This document shows positions 50,370 to 61,260 of a stretch of 64,000 nt of DNA, in pieces. Each line of letters starts with the position of its first letter. Position 1 is the stretch's first letter. Source of the stretch: Parasponia andersonii (lineage: Eukaryota > Streptophyta > Magnoliopsida > Rosales > Cannabaceae); the NCBI GenBank assembly GCA_002914805.1, contig JXTB01000173.1, positions 283,119 through 347,118 on the forward strand, in the 5' to 3' direction. The notes under the pieces are model-generated. The model had not been told where the DNA came from, did not search any database, and saw nothing but the letters and a program-made list of their open reading frames with translations. A program made the translations under genes and the position numbers.

Positions 50370-51019
50370 TAGGGTGGTACGGTATTCCTAATTTATAGGA
50401 ACTCCAAGTCAATGGAACAATTTAATGGATTTTAGAAAGGATACGTACAAGCTAAAAAAAAATTTTAGGCCTAAGAAACAACTATAATTAATTGTAAGGG
50501 ATAAAAATCAGGTTGACATTACAACTATTAACAAAATCAGACAAATACTTAAAAAAAATGAAAATCAGACAACACATGCAAAATGATCACAAAATCTAAT
50601 TGGAATTTGGTGATTCAGGAAGATTCATCACTACATAAGGAAATGCTTTTTTTTTTTTTTAACTACTTTACAATGGATCGAACTTCATATGAATAATTGT
50701 GATACTTAACTTGGGGAATTTACATCAAAATTATATGAAATCGATTGCATAAGAAAAGTAGAAATATTCAGTAGAGAAACTGTTTCAAGAGCTACAACGT
50801 ATTAATTTTTAACGTTTAGGTGATGTAACTAATGGCAAGCCTCTTGGCCATAGGTATTTGTTCTTACCAGTAGCTCCGACAGTCCGTGGGGACGTGAACG
50901 TGATCTAGTATAGATTGAGATCCTACGTTTACAGACTGATCCACATGAAATATGTGCATGTATAAAACAAATACCTATCACATGGACGGAAAATAATAAT
51001 ATAAAAAAAAACGGAGAAT

Positions 51020-51292
51020 ATATGATTGCTATGCGTAGGATCATATTATAATTAAAAAAGAATAGAGCAAATTAAAGAATATCAAGCACTACCATGCAAA
51101 TCTAAAACAGATACATAAAAATGTGAGGAGCATCACTAAAGGCACCACAATATTATATGATTGCTATGCGTAGGATCATATTATAATTAAAATAGAATAG
51201 AGCAAATTAAAGAATATCAAGCGATACCATGCAAATCTAAAACATATACATAAAAATGTGAGGAGCATATCGCTAAAGGCACCAGAATATTA
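51020..51292. repeat. 135-bp tandem duplication
   Basis: The unit starts ATATGATTGCTATGCGTAGG. Copies at 51020-51154 and 51155-51292 differ at only a few positions and by a 2-3-bp indel, so the duplication is fairly recent. There is no coding potential. Confidence 0.93.
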
Positions 51293-53385
51293 TAGAGCAA
51301 TGCTGAAAAAGTACAACCATTTAATTTGTTCTTAACTATTCTAATTAATTAATAAATCAGGTATTATATAAATTTTATATAAAATATAATTATAATTAGT
51401 TAATAATAAATCGATATATTATCTTCCTATTTTAATAATAATAAAAAGCAAAACAAAACAAAAAATGTTGTTGCCTTTAGAGTTGAGACTACTACTGTGC
51501 AACCCGGCTACTCTTATTAGATGGAATCCTTCGTTGATTTTCTCCTATTTTCATGCGTAAGTAAACTATAGTACATAGTTTATTAATATATTTAATTTAA
51601 GTGCATAATTTTTTTTTACGTATATACAGAAGAGGAAGAAAAAACTATCAGCGATGTCAACTATTGCGAGTATTGCTTAGCAAATGGCCATAATTAGGGC
51701 TTTTCTGCAAATGACTAAATGTCAATGATAACGAACACGTATCCATATTGTTTCCTTGTAATGTAATATTATAACAGCTTGCTTATTGTCATGCATATAC
51801 GGATTTCAGTTTTATGGTTTCTCCAAGGAATATCTTTTATATAATTGTTTTTTTAATTATTTTTAAGTGGGGATTTAAATTCAAGACCTTCCACATTGAG
51901 AGAAGATGTGGTTATCAATAGACTAATTAAACTTTCCACCATATAATTATTTAGTTTTTCTTAAAGATGAGAGCTTTATTTTCTATTCCTTAATTTATTA
52001 AGCTAAACGGCAAGTCAAAAGCCAAAAGAAAATAAAAAGAAAATAAAAGGGGCGTGAAGGTGTATAGCGCCTTTTTTTTTTTTCCATCGTATATTAAAGA
52101 CTGGAATTAAAATGAGGTGGGACCGGGTGGGATTTGTTAATTTTTTATTTACAATTCTTGTCCTAATTTCTATTTCCATTTGTCAGCTTCATACGTATCA
52201 TTGGTTATTTAAGTAATCGCCCGGAGATTTTTTTTTTAAAATAAAATAGGTATTAATTAATGATCTTTATTTATTATAAATTAAAAAAAAATATTTATTA
52301 CTATCCAATTTTTATCCTACTTAATTAGGGATAATATAATATAGTTCTTCACGCATATTTCTAGTATGACTCGAACTTAGAACCAAGATCTTAATTTCGG
52401 ATAATCTTAGTCATATAACAAGTTCCCAATTGGAGTATTGAGTTCCCCCATTGGAAAAATCGTCTTGAATTCATTAAAAAAAATTCTACTTTGTTACAAA
52501 TCCTCCGGTAGTCTAAATAATCAAAAAGCCTATTTTTAGTTAAATCCATTAAAGAGCCCAAGCCATATACAATGTCTCTACATTATTAGGTGAATTATAA
52601 AATGAAAATGAGACAGTAAACACAAATCGGCCATAAGTTATGACCATGTACATATTATTAGGTTTGTCATAAGACTCGACTTGTTAGATATTACAGACGT
52701 TTAGTGAGCCCTATGTTGTATCTCCCTTTCATTTCCTTTTTCTTCCAGTTATGTCAATATTTTCAGGGGAGATCGAAAGTAATGAATAAGAAAAGGGAAA
52801 ATATTTCTAATACATATATTAATATATCTATTAGAACGAAGAAAGGGAAAAAGGAAAGAGAACCCTATATTTATAAAAAAATTTCAAATCACTTATTATG
52901 AGTAATTTAAAAAATATTATGTAGCTTTACATATTTGGGAGGGGGCTCAGTCCCTATCATTGTCCAATCCCCACCTAAAAATATGCAATCCCTTTCCGTG
53001 CTTGCAACATTTTATAACGGTGAAAAAACATTTTTATTGGGGCTAGATCACTTTAGTGCACCACCCTAATTGAATGATGAAATTGACATTACCAAATATC
53101 AAAGAAAGACACAGTAAGGCAGGGCCTATGGTGGAAAATTTGTCTCTCTTATAAAATGAAGACCTTTGTCAATTACGTAATGATCGTGCTGTTTCAAATT
53201 CAATCATCTCAACGACCGTGAGATCGTGCCATGCGTGTGTTGCGTGAGACGTTGCAAGAGGGACCTGATTATGCCAGCATGAAGAATATTTCATTGCTTG
53301 GGAAGATTAAATAATTATTGAAAATTAAAGCAAAAAACATAGTAATTTGACTAAACTAGAAAACAAAATTAGAGCATTCAGCTCC

Positions 53386-53417
<32 letters not shown>

Positions 53418-54042
53418 CAAAGCAAGTATTGGTGTTTTCTACTATATATCAATAATTTTTTTTTCTTCGAATACACTTTTTTTTTAAAAGAAAAAAGAAA
53501 ATCAGTGGTATTTTTCGTCTCCACACCCATTCACTGCAATAACCTTTATGACCCGATGATCTTTAGGACTACAGGTTAGTTATCCTAATCAGGATGCTAC
53601 TCAACGAGTCCACTTATTGAATGATACATACTCGAAGTGGCTCATAGAGCACACTTATTAGTTGTTGCTGACTAGAGTACCAGTATCGAACTCACATGCA
53701 TTCATGGATAGATGAATGCCTGACCTTGACCTATTAGAAGTGAAGGCTCCAAGTAATTACTTTTGCTACTCTGCCATTACCACTAACGGACCAATGGTCA
53801 CTTGTTCTAAAAAGTCACTCAAAAAAAAAAAAAAATCATAAGAATTGGAATTTTTTCCTTATAAAAAGACAGACTACAAAACAGAATGAATTCAAGGCCA
53901 CAAAGGTTATGATTAGTTTATACAGTATGGATATGTTTAATGTTTACTGATGATCAGCTCATACATTAAGGATATTTTTTGATGTTCGCTAATCAATAAT
54001 GAAAAGAACCGCAATTGAAAATGGTTTGAAGACGAAGAAAAG
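51293..54042. other. Gene-free DNA
   Basis: This is AT-rich sequence with long homopolymers, notably about 34 T at 53390-53417. No gene, RNA gene or classified mobile element was found. Confidence 0.45.
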
Positions 54043-54509
54043 TGTTGTGTAGTTTTCTGACTACCACAAATAGTCGACCTGCCTAATTCCAAAAAAATAA
54101 AACAACTAGCTAATTAAAAAGAAGATAATTACTCTTTATTATGTGGTCACCTAATTTCAGTATTATATTATACTTTATTATATAGTTTCATATTCACAAA
54201 ATTGGGAAACCTAAAGCCATCTTCACTTATATAAAGGAAGTTCAGTCTCATAGTTTTTCATATGACAGTCATCTCACAATCACTTTACTATACACTATGT
54301 AATTTTCTCTTTGCTCTCACATTGAGACTTAGAGAAACTCTTGTAATTCTCTAGAAAATAGTGAAGAACAATAGATATAGTCTTATCACTTTTAGGACTG
54401 AACCATTATAAAATTCTTGCATTCTTATTTATTTAGGTTTATTAACCTTTTTCACACGCAAGCCACATTTTGCAATTTTCTAAATTTATTGCTGACAAAA
54501 CCTCTGTCA
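54043..54509 (+). repeat. 5' LTR of the second gypsy element
   Basis: This is 467 bp and aligns with 60802-61260. A promoter-like CTTATATAAAGG lies near 54225-54236, and a matching CCTATATAAAGA is in the 3' copy. A PBS-like TTGGCACTAGAAGAAGG follows at 54514. Confidence 0.9.
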
Positions 54510-55153
54510 AGAATTGGCACTAGAAGAAGGGTTATTCTAGCAAAAGTTTCTCAATTCTACTTATTTAACGATGGAAAACACCATAAACACTACTAGGAAT
54601 GCCAAAATCAACCTCAAAGTATTGTTGTTGCATAGGTCAATCCTACTCAAGATCAACCAGCTATGACCGTATCTGAGGAGAATATCGTCCAAAGACAAGA
54701 TCGTATGGAGAATGCTCTTGTAAACTTTCAGCAAATGACCAATCAGATCAATGATTCTCTGAGGTGACTTGCTGAAGGATAGATGGTCACTCTACCATAA
54801 CAAGAGCATCCTAGAGATCGCCTAGCTCAACGATCCAAAAAAAGAATTCACATATGAGAGGTAGGAAATCACGATTAGCCTAGAACCTAATAGGAGTGCC
54901 ATGTAGATCGCATTTCTAAGGGAAAAGGTAAGGCCGCAGACTTAGCACAAGAGTCTAGTACCAGAAGTTCAAGCACAGACCATGATCGTGGACAACCCTC
55001 TAAGAGAGCCCCCACTAGCCGCAACCATCAAAATAATGAATAGAATTGTCAATCGAGATGTGTCTTTGAGAGGATAAGCAGGGAATTGAGATAGGACTCT
55101 ACAGACTTGAGACAACACTTGGAATAACGACGTTGAGATAGTTATGAGTGATC

Positions 55154-56906
55154 CATATTGTTGGTAAATTGACCTAATACTTAGGAAAATCATGCATGCA
55201 TGCAGATATGGAAATACATGATCATATCATGAACGCAGTGGAAAAAATAGTGGATTTAGGATTTAAAATTTTACATGAAAACAGTTTTCATAACCATATA
55301 ACACACATGCATCATATACAGGATCATGTACAATATAAATCAAATCTAGATACAAAACCCTAGAGATGAGATTAGGGTTTACCTCTTGTAGTGTGTTCCT
55401 CCTTGATCTCCTTATTGATGGTGATCAAATCTCTAACCCTATATCTTCTTGTCTATGCTCTTGCTCTTGGTTGATGAAGCAAGTGGGCACCAAGTCGAAA
55501 CTTTCATTAGAGAACTATCAAGAACACCTTCTTGATCCTATGGAACACCGGGATGTGAGATGGGACTGTGAGAAAGTAGGAAACTTTTTTTCTTATCTCT
55601 TTCTCAGCCTTGGCCGATTTTTCTCCCTCTCTCCCTATGTCTATGCGTGTGACTCTCTTAGAGTTACTGTGCAGTTTTTTTCTCTCATATATATCTTATA
55701 TATATGGGATCCAAAACTGCTAACCCTAGTCCAATTAGGATTGGGCTTGTTCTCCAATTTGGGTTTTGGGTGTATTTTTATAAATATGTCAAACTCATGA
55801 AATTTATTTATAAAAATACCAACTTTTGTGTAGAATCATTATTTTACACAGTTTCATGAAACTAATTTCACAAATACCACTAACCAATTAATGAGCTTAA
55901 TTGAGCTAAACAAGGGACTTAATGGATCCAAATAATCTAAGCTCCAATAATATGATAAATACATAATAACTCTTATTATGGTATTTATATAAATATTATT
56001 AGTAAAGGGGACACTCCATTAAAGGCTCAATACTACACTTTTAGATTAAATGTCATCCCTTTTATAGAGATTTAATCAACTAACCTTGATTAACCGATCC
56101 ATTTAGCATATTCTATACCACATATATAATCCCTATACAATGCCGTAGTTGGATAAGTGAAATTACTGTAATACCCCTCCAATACCTATTTACCTTTAAG
56201 TTACCATCTTTCTATCAAGGAATAATGTTGTCAATAATTTTATTCTCAATGGCCATTTAGATAAAATTATCAACCAATTCACAAAGTGAATACTAAGATC
56301 TTAGATTTAATTATTCCATGATCTTGAAAGAACCTAAATTGGCATTAATGTACCAGAGTTCACCTCTAACTTCATAAAGGTTAGTCTTTTAATAAATCAA
56401 AAGGTTATAACCCATGAAAACAAGTTCAGTCAAACATCAAGGATTAAAATTTATATGCTAAGAGCTAGTTTGTGATAATATAAGAATTGAGTTACGGCAC
56501 TCCAATTATTTATATTACCTGGTCCAGTTTAATACACATAACTTGTTAATGTTGTATTAGTGTTTCTATCAGAAGTCAGATACTTCAATGATTTAAGACA
56601 CATTATTCCCGTTGAGATAGACAAACACTACAACCTATAGTAAATAAAGTATTCCATCTTTATTTACAGATTGTAAATTACTTCATTTAGACTTAGATAA
56701 AGAAATAAGTCTCTCCATAATTAACACTTAATCATATTTGTTTCTTTATATACATATAAAGTCATGGAATCTTTTTTAGATGAATAAACTAATCAACTAA
56801 GATAGTTTAATCTAGCAAATATCATAATTACATATAAAGAAATTGTTTATACTCAAAAGGGTAAAATTAGAAATCTATTTTTCAGGGCAAAAATCCCAAC
56901 ACATAT
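55154..56906. mobile_element. Nested solo-LTR-like element with CATAT target duplication
   Basis: The segment 55159-56901 (1743 bp) starts TGTTGGTAAATTG, ends AAAATCCCAACA, and is bordered by CATAT at 55154-55158 and 56902-56906. TGTTGG...CCAACA termini plus a perfect 5-bp duplication are the hallmarks of an LTR-element insertion. No PBS, polypurine tract or coding domain is inside, so it is best read as a solo LTR, though a non-coding LTR-derived element is possible. Its orientation is uncertain. The frame at 55366-55800 has no recognisable domain. Confidence 0.82.
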
Positions 56907-58105
56907 TACATCATAATAACCAAACTTCTTCACATCGAACAGTTTCAATAGAATTTTCTCAGAGGTCACTGCAAACCCTGCCCAAATAACCTATCTCACC
57001 TCGTGATAATAGCGATCAAAAATCACCCATACTACTAGTAAGAAATAATACAATTTCTCCTAATATTGATATTTATAATCTGAGAATCGTATTAGATGCA
57101 CCTGCTAGATGGGATGATGAGCTCGTGGATGAATATTATCAATCGTTATTCAATAAAGAAGTTCGAGCTGCTACATTATCTATTGGATTCAAACATCCCA
57201 TTATAAACATTTTCGATAGGAAGATTGATTCACAAAATAATATTGATCACTTCAACGTTTTAATGGAGCTTCACTAGGTCGATAACCTCGCATGTAGTAG
57301 ATATTTTGCTGTAACCCTCATAGGTGCAGCGAAGAAGTGGTTTCAAGGGCTTCAACCTAGTTCAATCTCATCCTAGCAGTAACTCTAGACCTCATTCTTA
57401 AGATAATTTCAAGCTACGAAGAATTTTATTATTCCTTTAATCAGTCTGTTTGCCATTCGACAAGGTCTAGAGGAAACTCTACAATCATACCTCAACAGTT
57501 TCACTTCAAAATTAAAAAAAAGTCAACAATTTCACTTCAAAATTAAAAAAAGTCAACAATCTTTTTGAAGAAGGAGTTCTAACTTTGATAATGGCTGAAG
57601 TGCGACCAGAGACTAAATTCTGGGAAGAATTGTTAGAGTGAGAATATAGGACTTTTGAAGACTTCTACTGGAGAGTTAGTTGACATCTAAGGGTGGAATC
57701 TTCTCAAGAAAATTTTCATGATATAAAGAAGGAATGAAGAAAAGATAGAACTAAGAATACAACCACAATAACCAATAATAATAATAAAAAGTCAAAAAAG
57801 AGGAAAAGTGAGCAATCAGCTGAAAAGCAGCACGAGCCAAAGAAGTAGGAGATTCTAAGGACTCCTATACGATTCAATAATTTCACTGAACTGAGTGCAA
57901 CCATAGATCATATTTATGCAGTCACAAATCAGCAAGAGTGATATCGTCAGCTGGAGCCAATAATACGGGATGGAGCAAAACATAATCCTAATAAGTTTTA
58001 CTAATATCATAACGACATTGGACACCACAATAACAATCGTTACGCACTGAAGGATGAGATCAAAAGGTTAATTAGAGAAGAGCGGTTGCGACAGTATACC
58101 AGTCA
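56907..58105 (+). pseudogene. gag remnant of the second gypsy element
   Basis: Readable stretches include TLSIGFKHPIINIFDRKID, TLIGAAKKWFQGLQPSS, LQSYLNSFTSKLKK and YHNDIGHHNNNRYALKDEIK, the last a decayed zinc-binding site. Stops and frameshifts are frequent. A 32-bp tandem duplication (about 57495-57560) sits within the coding stretch. Confidence 0.8.
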
Positions 58106-58720
58106 GGATAATGGAGGTTTATATTGATAATATATTGGTGAAGTCGAAGAAAGCTGAAGATCACATCAAGCATCTTGATGAGAAGTTCAAAATTCTTCGA
58201 AAATATCAGATGAAGCTGAACCCCCAAAAGTGTGCATTTGGTGTAGGATCTGGGAAGTTTTTGGGATTCATGGTCAATCAGTGAGGTATCAAAGCTAATC
58301 ATTAAAAGATCTAAGCATTGATTAACATGCAGTTGCTTTGCAAACCCAAAGATGTGCAGAGCTTGGTAGGAAAAGTCGATGCACTGAGCCGATTCATCTT
58401 AAGATCAACTGACAAATGCCAACTATTTTTGAGATGCTGAAGGGATTGAAGAAGTTTGAGTGGACCGAGAAGTGCGAGCAAGCATTCTAAGATTTAAAGA
58501 AAAACTTAGGTTCTCCTCCATTTTTGTCAAAGCCAAAACCAGGGGTAAAATTATACTTGAGAAGAAGAGAATATACAACGACTTGTGTATTATGTAAGCA
58601 AAAGACTACTTGATGCCGAAACGAGATATCCAGATATGGAAGAGTTAGTACTAGCGCTTGTCATCGCATCTAGGAAACTTCGACCTTATTTCCATACACA
58701 TTTTATTCAAGCTTCCTATT
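58106..58720 (+). pseudogene. Truncated reverse transcriptase / RNase H of the second gypsy element
   Basis: Translation starts abruptly at the catalytic strand ([20 protein letters not shown]; the second Asp reads Asn), then [29 protein letters not shown], and RNase H pieces YYVSKRLLDAETRYPDMEEL and ASRKLRPYF after frameshifts. The RT fingers and palm, the protease and the integrase are absent. Confidence 0.85.
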
Positions 58721-58726
58721 ATATAT

Positions 58727-59031
58727 GAGCTCCCCGTTATGTGAGCTCTCCCCCTATATTTGAGCTCTTATCATATTTGAGCTCCTTATTATAAGAGCTC
58801 TCTATTATATTCGAGCTCTTCATTTTCTTTGATCTCGATGAAATCTTCACTCTATTCCTCAGACCTTCAAGATCTCTAGATCGTTGAGCTTTCTATTACG
58901 CAAGCTCTCCATCATGTTCGAATTTATTATCTTCGACCTAAACGAGATTGTCACTCAGTTTTAAAAATCCTTAACAAGATCTCTACTCGATCATTGAGCT
59001 CTTCATATTCGAGCTCCCTAAGTATGAGCTC
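58727..59031. repeat. Cluster of nine GAGCTC palindromes
   Basis: GAGCTC recurs nine times in about 300 bp, usually as YGAGCTCYYY spaced by roughly 15-25 bp of T/A-rich sequence, with extra near-copies such as AAGCTCTCC. It looks like a degenerate short tandem repeat. Confidence 0.8.
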
Positions 59032-60801
59032 TTCATACTATATGAATTTCCATCACTACTATCAGTAATTCTTCTCAAGTCTTTTCATCTCGTATAGACT
59101 ATTATGTGACTACTAGCTCGTGGGGTATCTTTATATATTTCGATGACTTCATTAATAAAAGTTTATGTATTTTCTTCTTGCAATCTATCTTCATTCTTAT
59201 GCATCGTCTACTTATAGTTTGATGGCAATTATTGTAATACCATAAAACTATAAGAATTATTCGTCATTCGAATTGATCAATAAAGGAATTATTCCTTCAA
59301 TTTATCATCTTGATACGTCTTATTCTATTGGTTTGTCTTTTTATAGTTTTTTGGCTGTCTTCGAATACCATAAAACTCGTGGAGTAGTGGGATCATATTA
59401 TAAAATATCCTACTCACTTCTTAAGGAACTATGCAAACGTTTATATTAGAGGAGTTGGAATTTTGGATCGCCGAATTTTTAAAATTCCTAAAAATCTTAA
59501 GATTTTCTCCTTGCGCCATACCTTAGCATGTCGTTTATGTGATATCCCTCCTCGAACATATAAGTGACTAAGCAAAACGTCTATAGTTCGATGTGATATA
59601 TTGCTATAAATTCTATTTTGACATAGAACTTCTGAAAGATAAATATTGAGTTTGCATCACTCACGCTTGTTATTTTCATAAGTGACCTAACCTATCCTAC
59701 TACTTAAATCTCATTTTAAGTTATTGGATTCGAATAGCAAGAGTGTAAAGATCAATCTAACTTATTTTTAAATTATCGACATGACATGAAATTCTAAATC
59801 TTTAGAATGACCTAATAGTTCTTACAAGTTTATACCTTATGGAAGATTTTGAAACATGGAACCTCAAGTTAATATGCAAGGTGGCCTAATGAAATTGAAT
59901 AATGAGTTAAGGATCTATCTTATGAAACTACTTGATTCTTATTTTATAAAGTAAAGTGTCTTAAAGAAAATGCAAGCTTAGCCAAACAGCAGGCGACCCA
60001 AAGGTTAGATATTTTTTATATCTTTGTTTGCTTTCAGTATTTTTTGAATTTTCTAATATTTTATAGGAAAATTTGAAATATGACAAATTTGACACCCTTT
60101 TAAATTACTAAGAAGTATAAAAGGAGTTTATGTTATTTATTAATTCAACTACTACGAGCTGCTCTTCAACGATGTAGGTGTTATCAAATATGTCTTCAGG
60201 GTAGCACACCTTGTTTTGTTTCTTGGCGACTTCATTGATCGTCTTTAGGATTTCAACAAAAAAACATCATGTCTAGATCGAGGCTTTCAGAATAAGAAGC
60301 ATACTTCTACAATGTGAGCATTGTTACGAATTTATGATTGAGAAAAGATTTTCTTTAAAAGAATTTGTAGCCTTTTCAATACTCTACTAGTAAACAATCG
60401 CATCGATAATGACACGATTCTTGAGCATTTTCTATTTCTTCATAAGTTTCTATAGAAGATTAATGAGATCGATTTTTAGTCGCATACTGCACTTTTGCTC
60501 TTGCTATTGGAGAAGCGATGTTTTTCAATATACTAAAAATTCGATCTTTATTACACTTACAAAAGGTTAACTTATTTATCTATGAAAAAAAGATGTCAAC
60601 AAGAGTATAGTGGCACTATTTGATCACTACTTTACACTTATTAACTTAATCGTCGATATCGACAAAGAAGAATCAAGAGAACTTACAACAAATTCAGTTG
60701 AAGACTTGAGCAGGAACTATTGATCATAATAGTATGCAATCAACTATTTTTTCGAAGAGAGCTTTCAACACATCAAGGACGCATTAAAAGTTAGGGCCAA
60801 T
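59032..60801. other. 3' interior of the second gypsy element
   Basis: There is no clear domain. Two similar stretches near 59215-59255 and 59345-59375 share ATACCATAAAACT. On the minus strand at about 60290-60130 a frame reads FVEILKTINEVAKKQNKVCY and onward without stops, possibly the relic of an antisense ORF. It is unidentified. Confidence 0.4.
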
Positions 60802-61260
60802 TGTTGTATAGTTTTTTGACAACGACAAATAGTTGACCTGCCTAATCCCCAAAAAAGCAACTAGCTAATTGAAGAAGAGATAATTATCCATTATTGTGTA
60901 GTCACTCAATCTCAATATTATATTATACTTTATTATGTAATTTCCTATTCACAAAATTAGGAAACTTAAAGCCACCTTCACCTATATAAAGAGAGGTCAG
61001 TCTTATAATTTTTCATTTGATAGTCATATCACAATCACTTCATTATATACTTTGTAATTATCTCTTTGCTTTCACCTTAAGACTTAGAAAAACTATTGTA
61101 ATTCTCTAGAAAATATTGAAGAAAAGTGCAAGTAGGTTCATCTTTTTTGGGGCGGAACCACTATAAAATTTTTGTCTCCTTATTTATTTAACTTTATCAA
61201 CATTTTTTACACACAAGTCACATCAATTTTCTAAATTCGTTGTTGACAAAACTTACGTCA
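60802..61260 (+). repeat. 3' LTR of the second gypsy element
   Basis: This is the partner of 54043-54509 with many substitutions and small indels. It ends TTACGTCA, followed by ACAAG. Confidence 0.9.

Larger units (their letters stand above)
54043..61260 (+). mobile_element. Second degenerate Ty3/gypsy element, internally deleted, with a nested insertion
   Basis: LTRs at 54043-54509 and 60802-61260 (both beginning TGTTGTRTAG and ending GTCA) enclose gag and part of RT/RNase H on the plus strand. The flanking 5-mers AAAAG (54038-54042) and ACAAG (61261-61265) may be a target duplication with one mutation. Most of pol is missing: gag runs straight into the C-terminal part of RT near 58100. A 1743-bp solo-LTR-like element interrupts the 5' interior. 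The gag resembles that of the Tat group, but the lineage is not certain. Confidence 0.88.

Noticed and set aside
53510-53830. Stretch with more even base composition and a TTCGATAC-like motif on the minus strand, considered as a tRNA
   Set aside because: No D-arm, anticodon arm or acceptor pairing could be built.
55366-55800. 144-codon frame within the nested element
   Set aside because: It lies inside a solo-LTR-like sequence, with no domain; probably chance.
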